From Candidatus Kaiserbacteria bacterium (GTDB lineage: Bacteria; Patescibacteriota; Minisyncoccia; Phycocordibacterales; Phycocordibacteraceae), in the NCBI GenBank assembly GCA_029288865.1, contig JARIGM010000001.1, forward strand, positions 1-36,740: DNA of 36,740 bases, written 5' to 3'. Position numbers and translations under genes: made by a program. The notes under the pieces are model-generated. The model ran no database searches, was not told the DNA's origin, and saw nothing but the letters and a program-made list of their open reading frames with translations. This document shows positions 18,956 to 28,551 of this stretch, one piece after another (the first letter of the stretch is position 1; every line of letters starts with the position of its first letter).

Positions 18956-19591
18956 ATGAACGTACAGCAATTTGAGGATGCGCGCTGGAAGACCTTGGAT
19001 CAGCCGATCGAATTCCGTCATCGCGCAGCCGCAGGACTTATTGAAGGCGGCAGCATGCTCGACTTGGGATGTGGGGATGGACTCTTGCTCCAGATGGTAG
19101 GAGACAAGGTCAACAAGAAAGTCGGTCTCGATATCTCTCCTGAAGCGCTGGAGAAGTGCCATGCGAAAGGCATCGAAGCGCATAGCCAATCGTTCGATGA
19201 TCCGCTTCCGTATCCCGATAACAGTTTTGAGTACGTGGTGCTCCTCGACGTGCTGGAGCACGTGTATGATCCTGCATTGCTCTTGAAGGAAGCTGCGCGT
19301 GTATCTTCGAACTATGTGATCGTAGGCGTGCCGAATTTCTCGTCGCTGCCTGCGCGCATCCAGACCTTGCTCGGACGAGTCCCGGAAAACAATCAACCGC
19401 ATAAGGGACATTTGTATTGGTTTAATGATCGCGTATTGCAACGGGTCGCGCGGGAAGCTGGCGTGAAGATCGTCGCGAAGAAGATGAATACGTTCTCGCT
19501 CGCAGCGGCATTCGGAGACTTTTGGACGAACCTATTCCCGAATGTATTTGCACTCTCGTTTGTCGTGAAGCTCCAGAAGTCTCATGGCTAG
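18956..19591 (+). CDS. SAM-dependent methyltransferase (MetW/Methyltransf_11-like)
   Basis: MLDLGCGDGLLLQMVG, VVLLDVLEHVYDP. Confidence 0.85.
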   Translation: MNVQQFEDARWKTLDQPIEFRHRAAAGLIEGGSMLDLGCGDGLLLQMVGDKVNKKVGLDISPEALEKCHAKGIEAHSQSFDDPLPYPDNSFEYVVLLDVLEHVYDPALLLKEAARVSSNYVIVGVPNFSSLPARIQTLLGRVPENNQPHKGHLYWFNDRVLQRVAREAGVKIVAKKMNTFSLAAAFGDFWTNLFPNVFALSFVVKLQKSHG

Positions 19592-20672
19592 CACGCAGTT
19601 GCGCCTTTTCGTTGATCCTTCTTGGCATCGTGAGAATCTTTCGCCAAGTCCGCTCCTGTACCCATTTTGGGGCAACCCTCCTGCAACAAAGAAGCCCCTC
19701 TTTAAGCAGATATTCGAACGACATACGTTCGATACGAGTCTCTATTCTATCACCGAATCAATTGAAGAAGCGGACATGGTATTTCTTCCGTACGATCACA
19801 ACACCACGCTTCGAAATGCTCCGGAGCTTCTTCCGCTTTGCGAGGCCGCTGCTATGGAAGCAGGGAAGCGTCTACTCATCGATGGTATGGGAGATCTCGA
19901 ACAGCTCGTCACGATTCCGGACGCGATCGTATTGCGATACGGTGGATATCGATCTTCCTTGCACTCGAACGAGATAGTGATGCCGCTCTATACGGACGAT
20001 CTTCTCGAGGCGTACTGCGACGGTAAGCTCTTGATTCGAGAAAAGAATAGCAAGCCAGTAATCGGATTTGCGGGTTGGGCAGTAATGGGATCAGTGCAAG
20101 AACTTAAGACGGTTCTCAAGGAGTTACCGACACGGTTGCATTCGATCTTGTACCCGGAATATCGCGCATGGAAGAAGGGAATATTCTTCCGTCGTGCCGC
20201 GCTTCACATGCTTCAAAACTCTAACCGGGTGATAACTAACTTCAAGACCCGTGATTCATACTCCGGGAATACGGAAACGGCTGAAGCGGATCCGAAACTG
20301 CTTCAGAAAGAGATGGTCGAGCTGCTACTGGCAAGCGACTATGGCTTAGACGTACGCGGTGACGCAAACGCATCCATGCGACTCTTCGAGATACTTTCTC
20401 TGGGGCGTATCCCCGTCATCATTGATACTGAACGAAACTTACCGTTCAGCGATGTGCTGAACTATAACGATTTCTGTTTGGTCGTGGACTACAACGATCT
20501 GCGCCGGTTACCCGACATACTTGCAGAATTCCATGACCGCCTATCACCCGAAGCGTTTATGACTATGCAACAGAAGGCTCGTGAAGCATATATCCAGTAT
20601 TTCCGAGTGGACGCCATCATGCCGCATCTGATTCGGGAACTTCAGAAGCGTGGGGTGAGTTTTAAGAGCTAA
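19584..20672 (+). CDS. Exostosin-family (GT47-like) glycosyltransferase
   Basis: 'YGLDVRGDANASMRLFEILSLGRIPVIIDTERNLPFSDVLNYNDFCLVV' matches the exostosin C-terminal pattern. Confidence 0.75.
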   Translation: MASTQLRLFVDPSWHRENLSPSPLLYPFWGNPPATKKPLFKQIFERHTFDTSLYSITESIEEADMVFLPYDHNTTLRNAPELLPLCEAAAMEAGKRLLIDGMGDLEQLVTIPDAIVLRYGGYRSSLHSNEIVMPLYTDDLLEAYCDGKLLIREKNSKPVIGFAGWAVMGSVQELKTVLKELPTRLHSILYPEYRAWKKGIFFRRAALHMLQNSNRVITNFKTRDSYSGNTETAEADPKLLQKEMVELLLASDYGLDVRGDANASMRLFEILSLGRIPVIIDTERNLPFSDVLNYNDFCLVVDYNDLRRLPDILAEFHDRLSPEAFMTMQQKAREAYIQYFRVDAIMPHLIRELQKRGVSFKS

Positions 20673-20681
20673 ACGGTTATT

Positions 20682-21821
20682 ATGGAACATATGGATCAGT
20701 CCACTCTCTACTATGTGGTGAACGCGCGCATGCCGACGGAAAAAGCGCATGGGCTCCAGATCGCGAAGATGTGCGCTGCGTTTGCTGCAGGCGGCCAGAA
20801 GGTGGTCTTGCTTGTTCCCAAGCGAGGCGCTGGCTCAGCTGAGGCGATCTACGAAACCTACAAAGTCGCGCCATCTTTTGGTGTTGAATTCCTGCCAACC
20901 TTGCAGGTGCCGGTATGGGTCCCTGGATCATTCCTGCTCCAGTCCGCAGCCTTCGCTATCGCTGCGGCACACCGTCTCAATTCGCTTAAGAATGTGATTG
21001 CATACACCCGAGGTGAAAGCATCTTACTCTTCGGGCGCCTGCTCTCGAAAAAAGTGCCACTCATCTGGGAGACACATATAAAGCCAGATCGAGCATACCG
21101 ATACAAGAAAGTCGCTCAAGTGGCGCGAGCGCTCGTCACGGTCACCACGTATTACGAGAAAGAAATTCCGGGACTCTGGGAGGTGGAAGAATCGAAAGTC
21201 ATCTGCGATCCTGATGCGGTATCGCTGGAGGATTTCCAGAACCCTGAACCGAAAGCGGAGAGTCGTGCTCGGCTCGGGTTGTCTCAAGATAAGAAGGTCG
21301 CCTTGTATATCGGAAGGGTAGATGGATGGAAGGGTCTCGACATGCTTTGCGATGCTGCAGAGTTCCTAACAAACGGGGTCCAGGTCGCGATAATCGGAGG
21401 AGAACCGGACCAAGTTGCGGATCTTAGAACGAAATATCCTAAGGTCATGTTCCTCGGATACAGTCCCTACGAACAGCTCGCAAATAATCAAGCGGCCGCT
21501 GACGTGCTCGTACTCACCGGCAACCCTGCGTCGGAGATCGCACAGCACTACACCTCGCCCTTGAAGCTCTTTACGTATATGGCCTCGAATGTGCCGGTCG
21601 TCGCAGTTGACCTCCCATCGTATCGCGATATTCTTTCTGAACAGACCGCGTTCTTCTCGAAGCCGAGCGCACAAGAACTGGCACAGACCATAGAGTACGC
21701 TGTTACTCATACCGAAGAGGCGCAGATTCGTGCTGATGCGGCGCACGCACTTGTGCAACAATATTCATGGGAAGCGCGCGCTCGACGCATTCTCGATCAC
21801 ATCGCAATCACCACAACATAA
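20682..21821 (+). CDS. Glycosyltransferase family 4 (alternative start 20691)
   Basis: ARMPTEKAHGLQIAKMCAAFA; YIGRVDGWKGLDML; SPLKLFTYMASNVPVVAVDLPSYRDIL. Confidence 0.9.
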   Translation: MEHMDQSTLYYVVNARMPTEKAHGLQIAKMCAAFAAGGQKVVLLVPKRGAGSAEAIYETYKVAPSFGVEFLPTLQVPVWVPGSFLLQSAAFAIAAAHRLNSLKNVIAYTRGESILLFGRLLSKKVPLIWETHIKPDRAYRYKKVAQVARALVTVTTYYEKEIPGLWEVEESKVICDPDAVSLEDFQNPEPKAESRARLGLSQDKKVALYIGRVDGWKGLDMLCDAAEFLTNGVQVAIIGGEPDQVADLRTKYPKVMFLGYSPYEQLANNQAAADVLVLTGNPASEIAQHYTSPLKLFTYMASNVPVVAVDLPSYRDILSEQTAFFSKPSAQELAQTIEYAVTHTEEAQIRADAAHALVQQYSWEARARRILDHIAITTT

Positions 21822-21823
21822 CC

Positions 21824-22714
21824 ATGTCTACCGAAACCATTTCACACGATCCATTGAAGGCATACGCCAAGGATGTGGCTTCCCAGGGAGGGGAAGACGG
21901 CATCATCGCACGTATCTTTGAGATAATCGGTACGGCGAATAAATATTGTCTCGAGCTTGGTGCCCTGAATGGCACGCATGATAGCAATACATGGAACCTC
22001 ATCACAAATGAAGGCTGGAATGCCTTGCTTCTCGAAGCTGATGTGACTCAGTTTGCAAAGTTGCAGGCGCTCTACAAAGACAATACCAAGGTGCAGGCAG
22101 TAAATGTATTCGTATCGTTCGAAGGTGAGACTTCGCTCGACGTGCTCTGTGCGAATGCAAATCTTCCGAAAGATTTTGACCTCTTGTCTCTGGATATCGA
22201 CGGAAATGATTATCATGTATGGGAGTCGATGACTCAGTTCACTCCTCGTGTGGTCGTGATCGAGTTCAATCAGGCGATTCCGAATTCGATTTCGTTTATC
22301 CAACCGCGTGATATGAATGTGTTCCAAGGGTCATCACTTAAGGCGGTGACTGAGCTCGCAAAAAAGAAGGGATATGAACTCGTGACCACGACTGAATCGA
22401 ATGGGTTCTTCGTCCGCAAGGAATTATTCGAGAAGTTCGGTATAACCGATAACTCACTTGATGCGTTGCATACAGATACGAGTTTTCAGACCCAGATATT
22501 CCAGCTCTACGATGGAACACTCAAGATCGAAGGTTGTAAGGAATTGATTTGGCACCATCTCCCGATCACAGAAGAAGCCATACAGGTATTGCCGAAGGCA
22601 AAGCGGAAATATTCGGCACATATCGACGCATCAGATACGGTACGCGTGCTGAAGTATCATATCCGTCGTTTGCCGGGATATGCATTAGCCCAGAAGATAA
22701 GAAAGTCACTATGA
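21824..22714 (+). CDS. FkbM-like methyltransferase-related protein
   Basis: SQGGEDGIIARIFEIIG...CLELGALNGTHDSNT...LLEADVTQF...DFDLLSLDIDGNDYHVWESM. Confidence 0.7.
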   Translation: MSTETISHDPLKAYAKDVASQGGEDGIIARIFEIIGTANKYCLELGALNGTHDSNTWNLITNEGWNALLLEADVTQFAKLQALYKDNTKVQAVNVFVSFEGETSLDVLCANANLPKDFDLLSLDIDGNDYHVWESMTQFTPRVVVIEFNQAIPNSISFIQPRDMNVFQGSSLKAVTELAKKKGYELVTTTESNGFFVRKELFEKFGITDNSLDALHTDTSFQTQIFQLYDGTLKIEGCKELIWHHLPITEEAIQVLPKAKRKYSAHIDASDTVRVLKYHIRRLPGYALAQKIRKSL

Positions 22715-22878
22715 ACACGACCCTGTGGGCGAGAAGTATTTATCCTCGTGAAGGATTCATCAAGGTAGAAATCCTCGAAGGAAAGCGAGCGATTGGTATC
22801 GACTGCCTTGCGCTTCCTTCGGTAGATGTTGCGTATTTGTTCCCCATACAGTGCCTAACGTGGGAACTCGGGAAATAG
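22711..22878 (+). CDS. Small protein, 55 aa (MNTTLWARSIYPREGFIKVEILEGKRAIGIDCLALPSVDVAYLFPIQCLTWELGK)
   Basis: ATGA overlap with upstream stop and only 1 nt before next ATG at 22880; fits the operon's coupling pattern. Sub-ORF of track entry 22549..22878. Confidence 0.6.
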   Translation: MNTTLWARSIYPREGFIKVEILEGKRAIGIDCLALPSVDVAYLFPIQCLTWELGK

Positions 22879-22879
22879 C

Positions 22880-23962
22880 ATGAAGATCGGCGTCTTGGTT
22901 GATCCATACGGAGAGGTGCACCCGAGTGGGCTCGGGAGGTGGGCACAAGAGATCGTCCGAAACCTGCTCGCTCTGGATACAGGAGATACTTATACCCTAT
23001 ATGTGAAGCATCAAGACCCGGCAAGTCCTTCACCTTTCGGCTCACGTGCCCAACTTCGTCCGCTCCAGAAGAAGACATTATGGTTTTCGGGAGGTCACCG
23101 GCTCGATAGTCGGCAAGATCTCTATCTGTTCTTGAATCCGCTCATGCCGCTCACGTTCTTTCCGAAGCGCGCTGTCGTCGTTGCGCATGATTTTGCGTAT
23201 CTGGAAATAAAATCGCACGGCATGATGCCACTGATTCGAGCGTATAGCTTATATTTCCTGCAATTGATTACCTTTTGGAAGGCGCGGAAGATCCTCTGCA
23301 TTTCAGAAGAGACTCGCCAAGCCGTGCAAAGGCATTTCAGAATTCCGAAGGATAAAACGAACGTGATCACATTGGGGCCAGTCGAACTTGGCACTCGTAC
23401 TGAGTCGGTCAATGTACCACGCGACTTCTTTTTGTTCGCAGGTGTTCTTAAAGAGCGCAAGAATGTGAAGGGAATAATCCGAGCGTTCGCGATCTTCTGT
23501 AAAGAGAATCCTGAATTCTCGAGTCATGAACTTTGTATCGCCGGACGAACTGGGGGTGAATATTATGATCAGCTCGTGAAATTGGCAGATGAACTCGGAG
23601 TGCGAGACCGAATCAGATTCCTCGGGTATGTAACGGATGGCCAGATTCTCTTCCTCTATCAAAACGCGGCAGCATTGGTGTTCCCAAGCTTCATCGAGGG
23701 ATTCGGCATGCCTGTGCTTGAAGCAATGCAATCAGGACTGCCCGTGATCACTTCTGACCGTGGAGCGCTTGCTGAGGTAGCGGGTGATGCGGCGCTTTTG
23801 GTTGATCCTGCTGATCCGGCGGCAATTGGAGCAGCGCTCACGCGAATCGCACGAGAGCCTCAATTGCGCGAACAGCTTCGTGAAGCGGGGTATTGTCGTG
23901 CCGCAGAATTCTCCTGGGAAAAGACGGCGCAGCAGGTACAGCATGCAATAAATTCTCTATGA
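22880..23962 (+). CDS. Glycosyltransferase family 4 (GT4, mannosyltransferase-like)
   Basis: FLFAGVLKERKNVKGIIRAF; FPSFIEGFGMPVLEAMQSGLPVITSDRGALAEVAGDAALLVDP. Confidence 0.92.
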   Translation: MKIGVLVDPYGEVHPSGLGRWAQEIVRNLLALDTGDTYTLYVKHQDPASPSPFGSRAQLRPLQKKTLWFSGGHRLDSRQDLYLFLNPLMPLTFFPKRAVVVAHDFAYLEIKSHGMMPLIRAYSLYFLQLITFWKARKILCISEETRQAVQRHFRIPKDKTNVITLGPVELGTRTESVNVPRDFFLFAGVLKERKNVKGIIRAFAIFCKENPEFSSHELCIAGRTGGEYYDQLVKLADELGVRDRIRFLGYVTDGQILFLYQNAAALVFPSFIEGFGMPVLEAMQSGLPVITSDRGALAEVAGDAALLVDPADPAAIGAALTRIAREPQLREQLREAGYCRAAEFSWEKTAQQVQHAINSL

Positions 23963-25080
23963 AAATCCTTATCGTAACAGGAAGCGTTGTAGCAACTTCA
24001 GGATGGGGTCGCCATTCCAGCGCGATTGCTGAGGCGCTCCGTTCCCAAGGAGTGGAAGTTTCGGTATGTGCTGAAGAGGTCGAATCTGAAACGGCCGGAG
24101 GGCTTCCTTGCACGAAGATCGCTTCAACGAACTCATCTTTCCCAATGTGGGAGTTCTTGCACAACGTGCAGGCGGTACGTCGGGCTGCACGAACGGCAGA
24201 CCTCGTGCATGCGCTCGATGGAAAATACGGCATCTATGGCTATCTCGCGACAGTTGGTACGAAAAAGGATCTTTTTCTCAATGGCATCGGCACCTATTCA
24301 GTCGCACCGCTTTATTCTCCGTGGATGGGATGGCTGTTCCGTTGTATGTATCGGAAAGCAAAATCAATATTCTGCATCAGCGAATACACGAGATCGCAGC
24401 TCGCACAGGCCGGTGTTCCCGAAGAGAAGCTTGTCACTGTGCATTATGGAGCGCCACAGCTCAGCGAACCGTCTCAGGAAGAGTCCGCGTCATATAGAGT
24501 TCGATATGAGATAACGACAGATGCGCACCCTATCATCCTTACCGTTGGCGCGATCAAGGACCGGAAGGGGCAGCTCGAGACGCTCCGTGCTGTTAACCTC
24601 TTGCGGACGACTTATCCGAATATTCTCTACCTCCTCGCAGGGAAAGGGAACTCTTCTTCCTATATCGCAGCAGTGCGCTCGTTCATACAGGAACACACGA
24701 TGGAAGCGAATGTCCGAATAATCGAAGATGCTGACGATCGAGCGCTCGCATTCCTCTATGCAGAATGCACGATCTTCGCGCTCAACTCGAATACCGACCG
24801 GGTTACGCATCACTTCGAAGGATTCGGTGCGGTGATCGTAGAGGCATACCAGTTCGGTAAGCCAGCGGTGGGCAGTCGGGACAGCGGGATCGAAGACGCG
24901 ATCGCCGACGGAGAAAGCGGGCTCCTCACTGAACAGAGAAGTCCCGGAGATATAGCTGAAAAGATAGGAATGATCCTCAAGAGGTACGACTTCTTCTCGA
25001 AAAATGCTAGTATGCGCTATAAGGAATTCGACTGGCAGAAGACTGCTGCCGCATATATTCATGCTTACCGTAACGACTAG
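23959..25080 (+). CDS. Glycosyltransferase family 4
   Basis: Start moved to MKILIVTG (ATGA overlap); ILTVGAIKDRKGQLETLRAV; HHFEGFGAVIVEAYQFGKPAVGSRDSGIEDAI. Confidence 0.9.
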   Translation: MKILIVTGSVVATSGWGRHSSAIAEALRSQGVEVSVCAEEVESETAGGLPCTKIASTNSSFPMWEFLHNVQAVRRAARTADLVHALDGKYGIYGYLATVGTKKDLFLNGIGTYSVAPLYSPWMGWLFRCMYRKAKSIFCISEYTRSQLAQAGVPEEKLVTVHYGAPQLSEPSQEESASYRVRYEITTDAHPIILTVGAIKDRKGQLETLRAVNLLRTTYPNILYLLAGKGNSSSYIAAVRSFIQEHTMEANVRIIEDADDRALAFLYAECTIFALNSNTDRVTHHFEGFGAVIVEAYQFGKPAVGSRDSGIEDAIADGESGLLTEQRSPGDIAEKIGMILKRYDFFSKNASMRYKEFDWQKTAAAYIHAYRND

Positions 25081-25789
25081 CTGGGATGATGGAGACGTTC
25101 TCGATGAGCGGCTTGTCGCGCTGCTCGACAAGTATGGCATCAAGGGAACGTTCTACATCTCGAAAGACTATCGGAAGAATCGCCTATCCGATGATGTAAT
25201 CCGAAGTATCGCAGCACGATATGAGATAGGAGCGCACACGCTATCGCATCGATTGCTCCCTACGCTCACTTCGGAAGAGAAGCGACAGGAAATCGAGGGC
25301 GGAAAGTCTTGGCTCGAAGCTATGCTCGGCGTAGAGGTGCCGATGTTCTGTTATCCTGCAGGGCAATACGACGATGAATCGGTACAGCTTGTTCGGGAAG
25401 CGGGCTACAAAGGTGCACGTACCGTTAACCTGTTTTCTTTGACGACTCCAGAAAATCCGTTCCTCGTGGATACCACGTTTCAGGTGTATCCATTGCCGCT
25501 ACGACTCGTCCCGGGAGGAGGAATTTATCTGGGAAAGGCACTTTCGACCCTACGCGAACGGGGGTCAGCCATGCAATCGTACGGCCTCTCGCCGTGGTCC
25601 ATGCGTAGTTTTGAGGCTGCGGCAAAGGCTGCTTTCGATATAGCCCGCAAGAAAGGAGGCATTTTCCACCTCTGGGGGCACTCCTGGGAGATCGACCAGT
25701 ACGGATTGTGGGAATCTTTGGAACATGTGCTTTACTATATGAGTAACAGAGCCGATTGTCGGTATATAACAAATGGGGAAATCATTTAA
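25061..25789 (+). CDS. Polysaccharide deacetylase (NodB/CE4-like)
   Basis: SWDDGD motif, GIKGTFYIS, EIGAHTLSH, FCYPAGQYD. Confidence 0.88.
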   Translation: MLTVTTSWDDGDVLDERLVALLDKYGIKGTFYISKDYRKNRLSDDVIRSIAARYEIGAHTLSHRLLPTLTSEEKRQEIEGGKSWLEAMLGVEVPMFCYPAGQYDDESVQLVREAGYKGARTVNLFSLTTPENPFLVDTTFQVYPLPLRLVPGGGIYLGKALSTLRERGSAMQSYGLSPWSMRSFEAAAKAAFDIARKKGGIFHLWGHSWEIDQYGLWESLEHVLYYMSNRADCRYITNGEII

Positions 25790-25791
25790 GT

Positions 25792-26502
25792 ATGAAAATC
25801 AAGACCTGGATCAAGCAGGCTTTCGTGCGGTTGTATAACCGACTGATGCCTACCGAAGACATTAATCAGAGCAAAGAGAAATGGAACTCTTTGGCTAAAG
25901 ACAATGCCCGCTATTTCGTACTCTCAAACTACGGCAAGGAAATATCGGAAGAAGTATTTCGCGAGGAAGGAGAAGCCGATTACAAAGCTCTCGTAGCAGA
26001 AGATTCGCTCATCAAAGAATCGCTCGGTGACTTCTCAACAAAACGGGTATTGGAAATCGGTTGCGGTATCGGCCGACTTACCGAATTCTTTGCCGATGAT
26101 TTCGCATCTGTTGTCGGAATCGACATTTCAGAAGAGATGATCGAACAAGGGAAGAAGCGCGTGGAAGGGAAGAAAAATATCTCTTTGGTGGTCGGCGATG
26201 GGCAGACCTATCCGCTCGGAGATGCTTCGATTGATTTTGTCTTTTCCTACATCGTATTCCAGCACATGCCCGACGCGGCAACAGTACGCAAGAACTTCGA
26301 GGAGATAGCCCGAGTTCTAGTCACGGGAGGAATCGCAAAGGTCCAGCTTCGTGGTGTCGAGGTGAAGAAAGGCGAATGGTTCTATGGACCCTCTTTCAAT
26401 CATGCTGGCGTCCTCGAGATCCTCGAAGGCCTTCCATTCGAATTGATTCGTGAGGAAGGAGAAGGTGAACGATACTACTGGATAACGCTTCGCAAGACTT
26501 AA
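25792..26502 (+). CDS. SAM-dependent methyltransferase
   Basis: RVLEIGCGIGRLTEFFADDFASVVGIDISEEMI; IVFQHMPD. Confidence 0.9.
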   Translation: MKIKTWIKQAFVRLYNRLMPTEDINQSKEKWNSLAKDNARYFVLSNYGKEISEEVFREEGEADYKALVAEDSLIKESLGDFSTKRVLEIGCGIGRLTEFFADDFASVVGIDISEEMIEQGKKRVEGKKNISLVVGDGQTYPLGDASIDFVFSYIVFQHMPDAATVRKNFEEIARVLVTGGIAKVQLRGVEVKKGEWFYGPSFNHAGVLEILEGLPFELIREEGEGERYYWITLRKT

Positions 26503-26505
26503 AAT

Positions 26506-27300
26506 ATGCCATCCCGTTCGGAAACAGTACCGACAATTTCTTTTGTTCTAATCGTACGGAACGAACGGCATAATATCCAACAGTATTTCAAATCAATAGA
26601 AGGAGTCGCGGACGAATTGGTAATCGTAGACACGGGGTCGACTGACGGAACGATAGAATGTATCGAGTCCCTACGACCAATGGCTTCTTTCAAAGTCCAA
26701 CTCGTGCAGGAAGATATACGTCCGTTTCACTTTGGGAAGGCAAAAAATAGTGGAATAGCAAGAGCGTCAGGAGACTATATTTTCCTTCTAGATGCGGACG
26801 AGCGTCTCACCCCCTCTTTGAGAGAATCACTTAAAGTATTCCTTACAGATCGCGATCCGCTCCTTGTCTGCTTTAATCGAGTCGATGAGCTGGTACCCCA
26901 TTTTATCGACCCATGTATCCGTTTGTTCAAGAATAATCTGAATATCAGATACGGAGAAGATGATGCCTCGCTCGTCGATGAGATCCTTCAGTTCCAAGGA
27001 GAAGTTCTCGAGTTCGATCAACCAATATTGCATTATCAGGGCATTAATCATCTCCTGCGAAGGCCACAAAGAAATCTTTTCCAATTGGAATTAGATGTAA
27101 ACCGGACAAATAAGGAGCATGGAACCCTGAGAGAATTATTTCGGGGATTCGCATCTTTTATGTATATCTTCAGGAAGATATACTTCCGTCGAAAAGCTTG
27201 GAAAGATGGAAAGATTGGATTCAAATATGCGCTGCTTCGAGCATGGTATAAATTCCTCGTTCATTTTTTCATTGCAATGAAGCCGACAATACACACATGA
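26506..27300 (+). CDS. Glycosyltransferase family 2
   Basis: ISFVLIVRNERHNIQQYFKSI, ELVIVDTGSTDGT, DYIFLLDADERL. Confidence 0.92.
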   Translation: MPSRSETVPTISFVLIVRNERHNIQQYFKSIEGVADELVIVDTGSTDGTIECIESLRPMASFKVQLVQEDIRPFHFGKAKNSGIARASGDYIFLLDADERLTPSLRESLKVFLTDRDPLLVCFNRVDELVPHFIDPCIRLFKNNLNIRYGEDDASLVDEILQFQGEVLEFDQPILHYQGINHLLRRPQRNLFQLELDVNRTNKEHGTLRELFRGFASFMYIFRKIYFRRKAWKDGKIGFKYALLRAWYKFLVHFFIAMKPTIHT

Positions 27301-28550
27301 AAATCTGCATTCTCATCGATAGGATTCCTCCCGAAGGTAAGGGAGGTGCAGAGCGGGTTGCTGTGGAGACAGCACGCGCTCTGACTGCTCGAGGCCATAG
27401 CGTCACGCTTATTACCGCAACGGCACAAGATATTCCTGGAGGTCTTAGAGAAGAGAATGTTGATGGTGTTCGGATAATTTCAATCTACTCTCGATATCCT
27501 GAACGTTGGCGTGCATGGAGAAGCTTGTATAACCCAGGACCGGTGAAAATCATCCGAAGACTGTTTGCAGAGATACAGCCTGATATTGTTCACGTACATA
27601 ACGTACATTACGATCTCTCGTACCATGTCCTAAAACTTGCAAAGGAGGCGGGGTCCCGAGTATTTATTACGGCCCACGACGTCATGCTATTCCACTATGC
27701 AAAATTAGTGGAATTCATTGATCCTGCTAATCCGGTCTGCAAGAAGGAATGGGATTACCATGTGAAGGTCACCGACCAGATAAGGCGGTACAGATGGAGA
27801 TATAATCCGCTACGGAATCTAGTGATCCGCTACTATGTACGACGCTATACGGATAAACGCTTCGCAGTGAGTAAAGCACTACAGAGAGCGTACGCCCAGA
27901 ATGGCTTGCCTGGATTTGAGGTGTTGTATACCGGCATAAATGCAGACGAGTGGGAAATAAAGCCGGATTCGATACGAACGTTTAAGGAGAAATTCAATCT
28001 TCAAGGAAGAAAAGTAATCCTCTTCGGCGGCCGTATCACCCGGCTTAAGGGCGGAGACGTTCTTCTTGAGGCGTTGAAGAAGATCGTACAAGAAGTTCCC
28101 ACAGCACTCGTGCTTATTGCCGGAATGGCGGACCACTATGTGGAGGAACTTCAAGATCGAACTCGAGCCGCCGGCCTTTCAGAACATGTCCGTGTTACCG
28201 GATGGCTTGAGGGTGATGAACTGCGTGCCGCCTATCACGCATCCGACGTCATTACTGTTCCTTCGGTTTGTTTCGATTCTTTCCCGGTAACTAATCTTGA
28301 AGCCATGGCATGCAGCAAACCGGTGGTCGCGACCTGTTTCGGCGGATCTTCAGAAAGTATCGAAGATGAGGTGACAGGATATATCGTGAATCCATACAAT
28401 ATAGATGATCTTGCGACAAAGATCATAGATCTGCTGATGAATGATACAAAGCGCACCATCTTCGGTGAAGCTGCACACGATCGCGTCATCAGAGAATTCT
28501 CTCTACAGCAACATTTTACTGCCTTAGAAAAGGCATATCTGGATAAATAG
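27297..28550 (+). CDS. Glycosyltransferase family 4
   Basis: GGAERVAVETARALTARGHSVTLIT; FGGRITRLKGGDVLLEAL; VPSVCFDSFPVTNLEAMACSKPVVATCFGGSSE. Confidence 0.93.
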   Translation: MKICILIDRIPPEGKGGAERVAVETARALTARGHSVTLITATAQDIPGGLREENVDGVRIISIYSRYPERWRAWRSLYNPGPVKIIRRLFAEIQPDIVHVHNVHYDLSYHVLKLAKEAGSRVFITAHDVMLFHYAKLVEFIDPANPVCKKEWDYHVKVTDQIRRYRWRYNPLRNLVIRYYVRRYTDKRFAVSKALQRAYAQNGLPGFEVLYTGINADEWEIKPDSIRTFKEKFNLQGRKVILFGGRITRLKGGDVLLEALKKIVQEVPTALVLIAGMADHYVEELQDRTRAAGLSEHVRVTGWLEGDELRAAYHASDVITVPSVCFDSFPVTNLEAMACSKPVVATCFGGSSESIEDEVTGYIVNPYNIDDLATKIIDLLMNDTKRTIFGEAAHDRVIREFSLQQHFTALEKAYLDK

Positions 28551-28551
28551 G

